DNA of 46,527 bases. It comes from Nitrospinae bacterium AH_259_B05_G02_I21. GTDB lineage: Bacteria > JADFOP01. Below the pieces are notes generated by a model, which was given only the letters and a program-made list of their open reading frames with translations, made no database searches and was not told the origin of the DNA. This document shows positions 7,919 to 16,211 of the stretch, in pieces (positions within the stretch are counted from its first letter, which is position 1; each line of letters opens with the position of its first letter). The translations under genes were made by a program, and so were the position numbers. The stretch covers positions 64,001 to 110,527 of the forward strand of contig JALLOF010000001.1 in the NCBI GenBank assembly GCA_027717595.1, given 5' to 3'.

Positions 7919-8591
7919 TGTCTACCCCGCCTGCCTCGGAGGAGCCGGCTGCGTGTCGGCCCACCCGGACCTGAGTCGGCCTAAGCAGCTGGTCTTTGTA
8001 GCGGTACCCGGGGCTCAGCTCCTCGACCACAGTATTGTCCTGAGACGGCTCCTCCACCGCCACGACGTCCATGGCTTCGTGGATTGCCGGATCGAACGGC
8101 TCCCCCACGGCATCTATCCGCTCGATGCTCTCGTCCCGAAGCTTCTGGAGAAAGAGGTCCCGGACCATCATAACGCCCTGGAGGAGCCCGTCGTAGTCCT
8201 GGTGATTCTCTCCGGCGGCCACCGCCCGCTCCAGATTATCCAAGCAGTGCAAAAGTCCCGCGAAGAACTCTTGCTTGTGGCGCTCTAATCTGCGATCCAT
8301 ATCCTGTGCCATCCGAGCGCGGGCCGCCTCCATCTCCTCCTTCGCGGTCTTATAGGAGGCGATGTATTCTCTCAGGGTCGCGTCTTTCTCCTCCATCTGG
8401 GCCCTGAGCTCCTCCACGTAGGTGGGGAGGCGCTCGGCTGTCTCCACCGGCTCGGCGAGCTCCTCACCCTGCTGGCGCCGGGCCCAGTGGCGCTTATCGG
8501 ACACGGTGAAGGGCTTTTCCTCGTCCGAGGGCACGGCTTCGGCCTGCTTCTCCTCCTCGGTTTTCGCCTTGGAATCCCCTGCCTGGGCCAT
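7905..8591 (-). CDS. grpE: Nucleotide exchange factor GrpE
   Basis: GrpE releases ADP from DnaK. The 228-residue protein has an extended charged N-terminus (1-60), a long coiled coil (about 60-135) and the beta domain with FDPAIHEAMDVVAVEE (about 165-180) and VVEELSPGYRYKDQLLRP (about 187-204), which is diagnostic. The N-terminus carries FTVSDKRHWAR (28-38), absent from typical GrpE and nearly identical to the start of the DUF1844 protein downstream. The gene overlaps the FmdB-family gene by 14 bp and lies 34 bp after htpX, inside the dnaK operon. Confidence 0.96.
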   Translation of the reverse strand: MAQAGDSKAKTEEEKQAEAVPSDEEKPFTVSDKRHWARRQQGEELAEPVETAERLPTYVEELRAQMEEKDATLREYIASYKTAKEEMEAARARMAQDMDRRLERHKQEFFAGLLHCLDNLERAVAAGENHQDYDGLLQGVMMVRDLFLQKLRDESIERIDAVGEPFDPAIHEAMDVVAVEEPSQDNTVVEELSPGYRYKDQLLRPTQVRVGRHAAGSSEAGGVDNADL

Positions 8592-8625
8592 CGTCGCTCT
8601 CCTCGTTACCCTCGGCGGGATGAAG

Positions 8626-9477
8626 TTACCGAAGGGCCCTCAGCCGTTTGATGCGCTCCTCCACGGGTGGGTGGGTGCTGAAGAACCGCAACAATGACCG
8701 GCCCCGAAAGGGGTTGACGATAAAGAGGTGCGCGGTGGCCGGATTGCCCCCCTCGAGCGGCAGACGGCGGGAAGCGTAGTCCAGCTTCTCGAGCGCCTGG
8801 GCGAGCCCCTCGGGATGCCCCGCAATGCGCGCCCCGGTGGCGTCGGCCTGGTATTCACGGGAGCGGCTTATGGCCATCTGGATAAGGAGCGCAGCGATGG
8901 GCGCCAGGACCGCCAACACAATAAGCCCTATGACCCCACCGGGAGAATCGTCATCGCCGGCCGCCCCCCCGAAGAAGAAGAGGCTGAACTGGAGCCAGCG
9001 GGCCACCATCATGATAACGCCGGCGAGCGTCGCCGCGATGGTGCTGATGAGGATGTCGCGGTTCCGGACGTGGCCGAGCTCATGGGCGAGCACGCCTTCG
9101 AGCTCCTCCTGGCTCATCAGGTCCAAGAGCCCTTCGGTGACGGCGACCGCCGAGTTCTGAGGGTTGCGCCCCGTGGCGAAGGCGTTAGGGGTCGGCTGGG
9201 GGATGATGTAGACCTTCGGCATGGGAAGCCCAGCCCGCTGGGCGAGCCGCCGCACGGTCCCGACCAGCCCCGGCGCCTGGGCCTCCGAGACCTCCCGGGC
9301 CTTGTACATCCGAAGCACCACCTTGTCCGAGTACCAGTAGGCCCCGACGTTCATTGCGATGGCGAAGAAAAAGGCGAAGATGAGGCCGCTTCCACCGCCC
9401 AACCAATCGCCGATGAACAGCACCAGACCGGTCATGGCAGCCAACAAGATGCCGGTCTTCAACGTGTACCAATTCAT
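8626..9477 (-). CDS. htpX: Zinc metalloprotease HtpX
   Basis: HtpX is an inner-membrane M48 peptidase that degrades damaged membrane proteins. The 283 residues show two N-terminal membrane segments (about 8-24 and 32-49) and the zinc motif HELGH with His132, Glu133 and His136. Two more hydrophobic segments follow (about 142-170 and 183-202), with the third ligand Glu208 in [11 protein letters not shown]. The C-terminal [11 protein letters not shown] is also typical. Its place between two chaperone genes ties it to the heat-shock operon, which is unusual compared with its stand-alone location in E. coli. An AAGGAG-type Shine-Dalgarno lies upstream. Confidence 0.96.
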   Translation of the reverse strand: MNWYTLKTGILLAAMTGLVLFIGDWLGGGSGLIFAFFFAIAMNVGAYWYSDKVVLRMYKAREVSEAQAPGLVGTVRRLAQRAGLPMPKVYIIPQPTPNAFATGRNPQNSAVAVTEGLLDLMSQEELEGVLAHELGHVRNRDILISTIAATLAGVIMMVARWLQFSLFFFGGAAGDDDSPGGVIGLIVLAVLAPIAALLIQMAISRSREYQADATGARIAGHPEGLAQALEKLDYASRRLPLEGGNPATAHLFIVNPFRGRSLLRFFSTHPPVEERIKRLRALR

Positions 9478-9522
9478 CGTCCCTTAATACTCCTTCCTGC
9501 TCGGGACAGCCTCTCCCCCGAA

Positions 9523-10515
9523 TCAGCTATTGCGGGGGTCGAAGGCCGTCCGCTCTTCAAACTCCTTGATAATCTCCTTGGAGCGCTCATCCAGGTCACT
9601 GGGGATGGTCACGTGGACGGTCACATACTGGTCGCCGCGCCCGGAGCCCTTGAGCTTCTTGATGCCTTTGCCGCGGAGCCGAAACTTCTGGCCCCCCTGT
9701 GTGCCCGGAGGGATGGTCATGTTCGCCTGAGCGTCAATCGTCGGGACCTTTACCTTGGCCCCGGCGACGGCCTCTCCCACCGTAATCTGGACGGTGACGA
9801 ACACGTCCGCCCCCTGGCGGGCGAAGACCGGATCGGGCTTGACCCGAGTGATTATGTAGAGGTCCCCTGGGGGCCCGCCGTTTAGGCCCGGCTCCCCCTT
9901 GCCCCTCAGGCGAATCTTGCTGCCCGTGTCCACTCCGGCGGGAATCTTGACGTTTATGCGCTGGGCCTCTTTCGTCCGTCCGCGGCCGTAACAGGCCCCG
10001 CACACACCGGCGCCGGTCTGCCCGGCGCCTCCGCACGAGCCGCAGAGGCTCTCCTTCTCGAGGTTGAGGTGCCGGGTGGTGCCGCGGGCGGCCTCCATGA
10101 AGTCGACCTCCAGGTTGTAGGTGAGGTCCGAGCCCCTCTGCGAGGCGCGGGCCTGGGCCTGAAACCCGCTGAAGGCCCCTCCGAAGAGGTCCTCCAGCCC
10201 GCCGAACCCGCCCGGCCCGGCGCGGCTGAACCCGAATCCCGTCTCGCGAGCCACCCGATCCCAGAACGAGGTGAAGTCAAAGCCATCGGCGAAGGCCCGG
10301 TGGCCCATGGTATCGTACTTCTGGCGGGCCTCAGGATCGATGAGGACGTGATAGGCTTCCGAGATTTCCTTGAACCGCTCCTCGGCGGCCTTGTCGCCGG
10401 GGTTGACGTCCGGATGGTACTTTCGGGCAAGCTTGCGGTAGACCTTCTTGATCTCCTGGGGCGAGGCGTTCTTCTGCACCCCCAGAACATCGTAGTAATC
10501 TTTAAGCCTCGGCAT
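9523..10515 (-). CDS. Second DnaJ with a half zinc finger
   Basis: This 330-residue J-domain protein has HPD at 34-36, a Gly/Phe-rich region (about 94-120) and DnaJ C-terminal domains. The zinc region contains only two of the usual four CxxCxGxG motifs: CGSCGGAG (Cys158/161) and CGACYGRG (Cys172/175), nine residues apart. In full DnaJ the outer motifs 1 and 4 form zinc centre I and the inner motifs 2 and 3 form centre II, so this looks like loss of centre II. It is therefore intermediate between DnaJ and CbpA. It follows dnaK by 28 bp and is presumably a DnaK co-chaperone. Confidence 0.9.
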   Translation of the reverse strand: MPRLKDYYDVLGVQKNASPQEIKKVYRKLARKYHPDVNPGDKAAEERFKEISEAYHVLIDPEARQKYDTMGHRAFADGFDFTSFWDRVARETGFGFSRAGPGGFGGLEDLFGGAFSGFQAQARASQRGSDLTYNLEVDFMEAARGTTRHLNLEKESLCGSCGGAGQTGAGVCGACYGRGRTKEAQRINVKIPAGVDTGSKIRLRGKGEPGLNGGPPGDLYIITRVKPDPVFARQGADVFVTVQITVGEAVAGAKVKVPTIDAQANMTIPPGTQGGQKFRLRGKGIKKLKGSGRGDQYVTVHVTIPSDLDERSKEIIKEFEERTAFDPRNS

Positions 10516-10543
10516 TCCCGCTCAGCTCCTTCGCGCTGGAGCG

Positions 10544-12442
10544 TTAGGACTTATCCACGTCCTCAAACTCGGCATCCACCACGTCCTCCTCGGGGGGTTT
10601 TGGCTCCTCAGCCCCCTCTGGGCCCGGGCCGGCCCCCGCCTGCGCGCCGGCCGCAGCCTGGTACATGTGCTCGGCAAGCTTGTGGGAGGCCTGCATCAGG
10701 GTTTCCGTGGCGGCCTTAATCTTCTCCGTATCCTCGCTCTCAAGCACGTCACGAGCCTCCTTGAGAGAAGCCTCGATGGACGAGACGTCCTCGCTGGAGA
10801 GCTTGTCGCGGTGCTCGCTCAAGGTCTTTTCCACCTGATAGACGAGATTGTCCAGGGCGTTTCTGGCCTCGACATGCTCGCGCCGCTTGCGGTCCTCCTC
10901 GGCATACAGATCGGCATCTTTGACCATCTGCTCGATCTCGTCCTTCGCAAGGCCGCTGGAGGCGGTGATGGTGATGGTCTGGCGCTGGCCCGTGGCCTTG
11001 TCGATGGCGGCCACGCTGACGATGCCGTTGGCGTCGATGTCGAATGTCACCTCAACCTGTGGGATGCCCCGGGGCGCCGGGGGGATGCCCACCAGGTGGA
11101 AGCGACCCAAGGTGCGGCTGTCCTGGGCCATCTGCCGTTCGCCCTGCAGGACGTGAATCTCCACGGTCGTCTGGTTGTCGGCGGCGGTCGAGAAAATCTC
11201 GCTCTTTTTCGTCGGAATGGTAGTGTTGCGCTGGATGAGGCTCGTCATCACTCCGCCGAGGGTCTCGATGCCGAGCGAAAGCGGGGTGACGTCGAGTAGC
11301 AGGACGTCTTTGACTTCACCGCCGAGCACGCCGGCCTGCACGGCCGCGCCCAGGGCCACCACCTCGTCGGGGTTCACGCCCCGGTGGGGCTCCCTGCCGA
11401 AGATGTCCTTGACCAGCTCCTGGACCTTGGGGATACGGGTCGAGCCACCCACGAGGATGGCCTCGTCCACCTGGTCAAGCCCGCTGTCTTTCAACGCCTG
11501 GAGGCACGGCCCGCGGCTGCGCTCGACGAGGTCCTCGCACATCTGCTCGAACTTGGCTCGGCTCAGTTTCATCGAGAGATGCTTGGGCCCGGAAGCGTCG
11601 GCCGTGATGAAGGGCAGGTTGATCTCCGTCTCCATGGTCGAGGAGAGCTCGATTTTGGCTTTCTCGGAGCCCTCCTTGAGCCGCTGGAGCGCCATGACGT
11701 CTTTTGAGAGGTCGATGCCCTGGTCCTTCTTAAATTCGGCTACGAGCCAATCGATGATGCGCTGGTCAATGTTGTCGCCACCGAGGTGGGTATCGCCGTT
11801 GGTCGCCTTGACCTCGACGACCTTCTCGCCCACCTCGAGGATGGAGATGTCGAACGTACCGCCCCCGAAGTCGTAGATGGCGAGCTTCTCGTCGTCCTTC
11901 GTGTCCATGCCGTAGGCCAGTGCCGCGGCGGTCGGCTCGTTCACAATCCGCAGGACCTCGAGCCCGGCGATCTTTCCGGCGTCTTTAGTGGCCTGGCGCT
12001 GGCTGTCGTTGAAGTAGGCCGGGACACTGATAACCGCCTGGGAGACCTTCTCGCCCAGGTAATCCTCTGCCGCCTTCTTGAGCTTCTGGAGCACCATGGC
12101 CGATATCTCCGGCGGGGAGTGCTCCTTGTCTCCAACCTTGATGCGACAGTCGCCGTTCGGGGCCTTGACGACGGGGTATGGGACCATCTTCATCTCCTCG
12201 CTCACCTCGTCGTACTTGCGCCCCATGAACCGCTTGATGGAGTAGATGGTGCGCTCGGGGTTGGTAATGGCCTGGCGCTTGGCGACCTGGCCCACCAAAG
12301 TCTCCCCCTCCTTCGTGAACGCCACTACCGAGGGGGTGATGCGGCTGCCTTCCTCGTTAATGATCACCTTGGGCTCCCCACTCTCCATGACGGCCACCAC
12401 GGAGTTGGTGGTCCCAAGGTCGATGCCGATAATCTTACTCAT
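10544..12442 (-). CDS. dnaK: Molecular chaperone DnaK (Hsp70)
   Basis: DnaK is the ATP-dependent central chaperone. The 632 residues begin with [14 protein letters not shown] (about 5-18), followed by [24 protein letters not shown] and [12 protein letters not shown] of the ATPase domain. The interdomain linker [16 protein letters not shown] comes next, then the substrate domain, and a Gly/Ala-rich C-terminus ending in [11 protein letters not shown] like other DnaKs. It is first in a seven-gene operon with a short DnaJ, htpX, grpE, an FmdB-like gene, dnaJ and DUF1844. A near-consensus promoter lies 59-87 bp upstream and a GGAGGG Shine-Dalgarno just before the ATG. Confidence 0.98.
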   Translation of the reverse strand: MSKIIGIDLGTTNSVVAVMESGEPKVIINEEGSRITPSVVAFTKEGETLVGQVAKRQAITNPERTIYSIKRFMGRKYDEVSEEMKMVPYPVVKAPNGDCRIKVGDKEHSPPEISAMVLQKLKKAAEDYLGEKVSQAVISVPAYFNDSQRQATKDAGKIAGLEVLRIVNEPTAAALAYGMDTKDDEKLAIYDFGGGTFDISILEVGEKVVEVKATNGDTHLGGDNIDQRIIDWLVAEFKKDQGIDLSKDVMALQRLKEGSEKAKIELSSTMETEINLPFITADASGPKHLSMKLSRAKFEQMCEDLVERSRGPCLQALKDSGLDQVDEAILVGGSTRIPKVQELVKDIFGREPHRGVNPDEVVALGAAVQAGVLGGEVKDVLLLDVTPLSLGIETLGGVMTSLIQRNTTIPTKKSEIFSTAADNQTTVEIHVLQGERQMAQDSRTLGRFHLVGIPPAPRGIPQVEVTFDIDANGIVSVAAIDKATGQRQTITITASSGLAKDEIEQMVKDADLYAEEDRKRREHVEARNALDNLVYQVEKTLSEHRDKLSSEDVSSIEASLKEARDVLESEDTEKIKAATETLMQASHKLAEHMYQAAAGAQAGAGPGPEGAEEPKPPEEDVVDAEFEDVDKS

Positions 12443-12500
12443 GGACCGGTCCCTCCATTATTCTCCCGGTTTCATCTTTATCCGGTATGAGTTCAAATGT

Positions 12501-12529
12501 AATATATGAATTGAGTGAAGACATGTCAA
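12501..12529 (-). promoter_or_regulatory. dnaK operon promoter
   Basis: TTGACA (12529-12524), 17-bp spacer, TATATT (12506-12501) on the minus strand. The spacer carries CACTCA exactly 6 bp after the -35 box. The hsp20 promoter has the same hexamer in the same place. No CIRCE (TTAGCACTC-N9-GAGTGCTAA) and no sigma-32-type -10 (CCCCAT) were found. Confidence 0.8.
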
Positions 12530-12606
12530 GAACTCTCTTTATTTGATAACATTTTCAAACTCAATGGGTTATCCTGAATCCAGCAATTCGCGGGAATCTT
12601 CTAAAG

Positions 12607-12671
12607 ATGCCCTTTCGGGCATGCCCCCCACCTTGGGCGGTGGGGGAGCCCCCGGCGGGCGGGGGCTCCCC
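12607..12671 (-). terminator. Two hairpins downstream of hsp20
   Basis: A perfect 11-bp stem (GGGGAGCCCCC 12643-12653 with GGGGGCTCCCC 12661-12671, 7-nt loop) begins 14 bp past the hsp20 stop. A second hairpin follows (ATGCCC 12607-12612 with GGGCAT 12617-12622), which has a GAAA tetraloop on the minus strand. Only a short T-poor tail (CTTTAG) follows, so termination may be factor-dependent or the stems may protect the 3' end. Confidence 0.6.
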
Positions 12672-12684
12672 TGAGAGCGCCGCC

Positions 12685-13137
12685 TTATCCCGTCTCGACG
12701 GATACGGCCCGCCGCTTGGCCTCGGGCGCCTTAGGCACGGTCACGGCCAGGACCCCGTTTTTGAGCCGGGCCTGGACCCCCTCGGGCTCCACGGTGCCAG
12801 GCAGGGCAAACGAGCGATGGAAGGAGCCCTGGAACCGCTCAACCCTCCTGTAGCGGTCACGTTCCTCATCCGCCTCCCTGCTGATTTCGCCCTTGATGGT
12901 CAGCGTACCGTCTTCGACCTCTACCTGAATGTCCTCGTGGTCGAAGCCCGGAACGTCCGCCTCTAGGACGATCGCCTCGTCCGTCTCGTGGATATTGACG
13001 GGAGGCCATTTGAGCAGCGCCGACAACCCGTCGCCCCGCCGGGCCGGGATGCCGCGCAGCGCCTCACCGAAGAGGCGGTCTACCGACTGGTGCAGGGCTG
13101 ACAGCCCCCGTAGGGGTTCCCATAGTGTAAGGCTCAT
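12685..13137 (-). CDS. Small heat shock protein, Hsp20/alpha-crystallin family
   Basis: This 150-residue holdase has an N-terminal arm (1-45), a crystallin domain (about 48-135) containing VNIHETDEAIVLEADVPGF, DIQVEVEDGTLTIKGE and the A-x-x-x-n-G-V-L signature LKNGVLAVTVPK, and a short tail with the VSV version of the I-x-I/V assembly motif. It binds aggregation-prone proteins for later refolding by DnaK-DnaJ-GrpE, encoded just downstream. A strong Shine-Dalgarno (AAGGAGGG) precedes the ATG. It has its own promoter and a downstream hairpin, so it is probably a separate unit from dnaK. Confidence 0.95.
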   Translation of the reverse strand: MSLTLWEPLRGLSALHQSVDRLFGEALRGIPARRGDGLSALLKWPPVNIHETDEAIVLEADVPGFDHEDIQVEVEDGTLTIKGEISREADEERDRYRRVERFQGSFHRSFALPGTVEPEGVQARLKNGVLAVTVPKAPEAKRRAVSVETG

Positions 13138-13186
13138 TGGTATCCCTCCTTAAACGAGTATGGTGCAATGTCCATATCTTCAGCCC

Positions 13187-13221
13187 AACACAAATATAAT
13201 ATATGAGTGTTAAAATGTCAA
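13187..13221 (-). promoter_or_regulatory. hsp20 promoter with inverted repeat
   Basis: TTGACA (13221-13216), 17-bp spacer, TATATT (13198-13193). CACTCA lies 6 bp after the -35 box, as in the dnaK promoter. AACAC (13187-13191) and GTGTT (13207-13211) form a 5-bp inverted repeat around the -10 box, which could be a repressor site. The -10 surroundings read TCATATATTA in both promoters. The remaining gap to 13333 has no gene. Confidence 0.8.
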
Positions 13222-13333
13222 ATTATTTGGATTGGCTTTTATCATTCCCTGCAAATTTTATCTAACCGGTTATTATACAAATGCTTACAAGATGTCCAGT
13301 GAAGGATGCGGAAGCGGTGGGGTTCCCGCCTCC

Positions 13334-14611
13334 TCATGGACGGCCCATCACCCGGACCAGAAATAAGGTGAGGCCGGGTATATAGGTAATGATGAGGAGC
13401 GCAACGAGGCGAATCCAGAGAAACGGAAGGGCCGCCACGTAGAGGCGCACCACCGGCTTGGAGAAGCGGAAGCTTGCGATGAAGAGGTTGATGCCCACCG
13501 GGGGGGTGGTGTAGCCGATCTCGAGGTTGGTGAGGAAGATAATGCCGAGGTGAACGGGGTCCACCCCAAACTCCATGGCGATGGGGGTGATGAGTGGGAC
13601 GACGACGACGATGGCGCTGAAGATGTCCATCAGGCACCCGACGATGAGGAGAAAGATGTTGAGGGCGATGAGAAAGGCCACCTTGCTCGTCAAGTAGACC
13701 CGCATGAGGTCGAATAGAACCATGGGGATCTCCTGGTCGATGAGGAAGTTGGTAAAGCCCAAGGCCGTGCCCAAAATCACGAGGATGCCCCCCACAAGGA
13801 TCATGCTCTCGCGCATGACCCGAGGCACATCGACCCTCAGAGAGAGGTCCCGGTAGAGAAAGACTTCGACGACGAGCACGTAGAAGGCGGTAATGGCGGC
13901 GGCCTCTGTGACTGTGAAGAAGCCACCGTAGATGCCGCCGAGGATCACGAAGGGCAGAGGAATCTCGAACGCCGCTTCCCGGGCCGCACGGCCCAGCGCC
14001 TCCCACCGAAACGGCACCCGCGGGACCGAGGCCCGATAGCCCATGTGCATGCTGTAGGCCGAGAGCATCACGACCAGCAGGATGCCCGGCAAGAGCCCGG
14101 CGATGAAGAGCTTATCGACGCTCGTTCGGGCCACAAGCCCGTAGAGGATCAGGGGCAGGCTTGGGGCAAAGAGGACCCCCAGGGAGCCCCCCGTGGTCAC
14201 CAGCCCGAGGCTGAACCGCTCCGGATAGTTCTCCCGGATAAGAATCGGGTAGAGGAGACCGCCCAGGGCTATGATGGTCACGCCGCTGGCGCCGGTGAAG
14301 GCGGTGAAACCGGCGCAGGCCACGAGCGCCACCACGGCCAACCCCCCCGGCATCCAGCCGAAGCAGGCCCGGGCCAAGTTGACGAGCCGGGTCGGGGTGC
14401 CGCTTTCGGCCAGCAGGTAGCCTGCGAACGTGAACAGAGGGATGGCCAACAAGGTGGGGGCCGAGGCCATCCGGTAGAGCTCGATGATGACCGCCGCCGT
14501 ATCTATTCCAATCCACCAGAAGGCGAAGAGGGCCGCCCCTCCGATGACGGTGAACAGGGGCGCCCCCAGAAGGGCCAGGAGCAGGAAGGCGAGACCGACG
14601 AGAAGGATCAT
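13334..14611 (-). CDS. TRAP transporter large permease (DctM/TatM type)
   Basis: This 425-residue integral membrane protein with about 12 hydrophobic segments is the ion-coupled translocation subunit of a TRAP transporter. The sequence MILLVGLAFLLLALLGAP begins at ATG 14611. An upstream in-frame extension would overlap the small-permease gene and is unlikely. Family features include AIPLFTFAGYLLAESG, TGASGVTIIALGGLLYPILI, TTGGSLGVLFAPSLPLILYG and NLEIGYTTPPVGINLF. The ATG overlaps the small permease stop by 4 bp (ATGA). The paired TatT gene marks this as a TPAT-type system. The substrate is unknown. Confidence 0.94.
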   Translation of the reverse strand: MILLVGLAFLLLALLGAPLFTVIGGAALFAFWWIGIDTAAVIIELYRMASAPTLLAIPLFTFAGYLLAESGTPTRLVNLARACFGWMPGGLAVVALVACAGFTAFTGASGVTIIALGGLLYPILIRENYPERFSLGLVTTGGSLGVLFAPSLPLILYGLVARTSVDKLFIAGLLPGILLVVMLSAYSMHMGYRASVPRVPFRWEALGRAAREAAFEIPLPFVILGGIYGGFFTVTEAAAITAFYVLVVEVFLYRDLSLRVDVPRVMRESMILVGGILVILGTALGFTNFLIDQEIPMVLFDLMRVYLTSKVAFLIALNIFLLIVGCLMDIFSAIVVVVPLITPIAMEFGVDPVHLGIIFLTNLEIGYTTPPVGINLFIASFRFSKPVVRLYVAALPFLWIRLVALLIITYIPGLTLFLVRVMGRP

Positions 14612-15117
14612 CCCGGGCTCTCCTCGAGGACCCGGGGCTCCAGCCGCCCTGTGGCGAACAGGATCGCGCGGAGCCCGAAGCGGAAGGCCATGAGGCCGAA
14701 CCCGATGGGGATGATGAGCTGCGCCCACCATGTGGGCAGTCCTTTAAGCAGGAGGCCTTGGCCCAGGCGCTCGGCGGCCACGAAGGTCCAGGCGGCGCTG
14801 GCCAGGAGCACCGAGATGAGACAGGCCGCCGCGTGGATGGCCGTGGCCAGCCACTGTCGAGCCCCGGAAGGCAAAAAGCGGCTCACCACGTCAATGGCGA
14901 TGTGTCGTCCTTGCCGGGTGGCGAGGCTCGCTCCCAAAAAACTCGCCCACATCACCATTTGGCGCAGAACGATATCGGCCCACGGCAGGCCCAGTCGGAA
15001 GAGGTTGCGCAGAACGACCTGGGAGAATGCGAGCACCACCATGAGGCTCACCAGCGCAACGAGGGACCAACCCTCGAGCGCCGCAAGCCAATCATCCAGG
15101 CGCTGGAGGGCCTTCAT
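14608..15117 (-). CDS. TRAP transporter small permease (DctQ/TatQ type)
   Basis: The 169-residue protein has four hydrophobic segments (about 17-38, 47-66, 88-108, 130-150) and the DctQ pattern of a conserved first loop, VVLRNLFRLGLPWADIVLR, followed by GRHIAIDVVSRFLP. DctQ proteins pair with the large permease and are needed for uptake. It overlaps genes on both sides by 4 bp, so all three are translationally coupled. It is a separate polypeptide, not fused to the large permease. Confidence 0.92.
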   Translation of the reverse strand: MKALQRLDDWLAALEGWSLVALVSLMVVLAFSQVVLRNLFRLGLPWADIVLRQMVMWASFLGASLATRQGRHIAIDVVSRFLPSGARQWLATAIHAAACLISVLLASAAWTFVAAERLGQGLLLKGLPTWWAQLIIPIGFGLMAFRFGLRAILFATGRLEPRVLEESPG

Positions 15118-16211
15118 GGGTTGTGGGTGGAAGCGGGAACCGGGGTCAGAGCGCTGTCAGGGTGGAGGCGGCGGTAGTCGGCCACAGCCCGGCGGACCTC
15201 CTCCAGAAGCTCCTTTGAGTAGAGCCTTCCGACGAGAGACTGCTGGGCGTCGCGGCCCGTCGCAACGAACCGCTTCAGCTCCTCGGGCGGGGGCGCGGCC
15301 ACGACCTTCAGGCCCCGGCGGCGTAGCTCTTCGATGGCGCGGGCGTTATCGTCCCTAGTCTGAAGGACGAGCCGCCGCATGTACTTCGGGGCCCGCTCGA
15401 GGAGCAGCGCCTGGTACTCGGGAGGCAGCCGATCGAAGACCTTCTTCGAGACCAGCACCGCCCCGGCGGCGTCGGCCATGGGCAAGGCCGACATGTACAC
15501 CACCTTCGTGTGCCACTGCAGGACGATCGCCCCAAGGGGCGAGATGTAGACGGTATCCACAAGGTTGGTCTGAAGGGAGGTGAGCACATCGGGTAGAGCC
15601 AGAGGGATGGGCGAGACCCCGAGAGCCTTGAAGTACGCCTGGGCCAAGGGGTCTCCCTGCCACATCCAGAGTTTGCGTGCCTTGAGATCGTTTTGGGTGC
15701 GGATGGGCGACTTGGAGAAGAAGTGGACGAACCCGACCTCGGCCCAGCCCAAAAGAACGAAGCCCCGCTCCAGGAAGCGGCGGGCGAAGGTGTCCTTCAC
15801 GCGAGCGAGGACATGGTCCACTTCGTCGTAGTTTAAGAAGAGAAAGGGGAGGTCAAGAACCCGCACCTCTGGAAGTATCTCACCCATGCCCACCCCGGTG
15901 AAGCCGCCGGCGTGGAGCTGGCCGACCCGAATCTTTCGCAAGACGTCCTTCTCATCGCCCGAGACCCCACCGGCGTAGATTCTGAACCCGAGCTTCCCGC
16001 CGGTCCGCTCGTACAACTCGTCGTCGAGCTGGCGCATGATTTTCAACCAGGTCGAGCCCTCGGGGGCCAGGGTGGCGAACTTGATCTCGTGGCGAGGACG
16101 GGGGCGGCGGCGAGCATGGAGGGGCGCGGCCGTCACGAACAGCACTGCCACCACGAGGGGCACCACGGCCCACCAGAGCCGAAGGCCACGTCGACGCCTA
16201 GAAGTACGCAT
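15114..16211 (-). CDS. TRAP transporter substrate-binding protein (DctP/TatP type)
   Basis: The 365-residue periplasmic receptor has a basic start, a signal segment (about 11-28, WWAVVPLVVAVLFVTAAP) and a DctP fold: KFATLAPEGSTWLKIMRQ, GGVSGDEKDVLRKIRVGQLH, VLDLPFLF, KLWMWQGDPLAQAYFKALG and TNLVDTVYISPLGAIVLQW. DctP-type receptors usually bind carboxylates through an arginine, and the ligand here cannot be inferred. ATG 16211 is chosen because GAGG precedes it and the signal peptide begins there. A longer frame would run far into tatT. It overlaps tatT by 14 bp and tatQ by 4 bp. Confidence 0.93.
   Translation of the reverse strand: MRTSRRRRGLRLWWAVVPLVVAVLFVTAAPLHARRRPRPRHEIKFATLAPEGSTWLKIMRQLDDELYERTGGKLGFRIYAGGVSGDEKDVLRKIRVGQLHAGGFTGVGMGEILPEVRVLDLPFLFLNYDEVDHVLARVKDTFARRFLERGFVLLGWAEVGFVHFFSKSPIRTQNDLKARKLWMWQGDPLAQAYFKALGVSPIPLALPDVLTSLQTNLVDTVYISPLGAIVLQWHTKVVYMSALPMADAAGAVLVSKKVFDRLPPEYQALLLERAPKYMRRLVLQTRDDNARAIEELRRRGLKVVAAPPPEELKRFVATGRDAQQSLVGRLYSKELLEEVRRAVADYRRLHPDSALTPVPASTHNP

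Noticed and set aside
8728-9885. 385-codon open frame on the plus strand opposite htpX and the short dnaJ
   Set aside because: Opposite two well-supported genes, and its residues reflect the reverse complement of conserved codons. The same reasoning removes the long frames at 14045-15358 and 36624-37745.
12443-12600. CIRCE/HrcA operator upstream of dnaK or hsp20
   Set aside because: TTAACACTC before hsp20 resembles one half of CIRCE, but the second half (GAGTGCTAA after 9 bp) is absent in both promoters.
13334-14731. 465-residue start for the TRAP large permease
   Set aside because: The first 40 residues are Arg/Pro/His-rich out-of-frame translation of the small permease gene. The family start is ATG 14611 in a 4-bp overlap.
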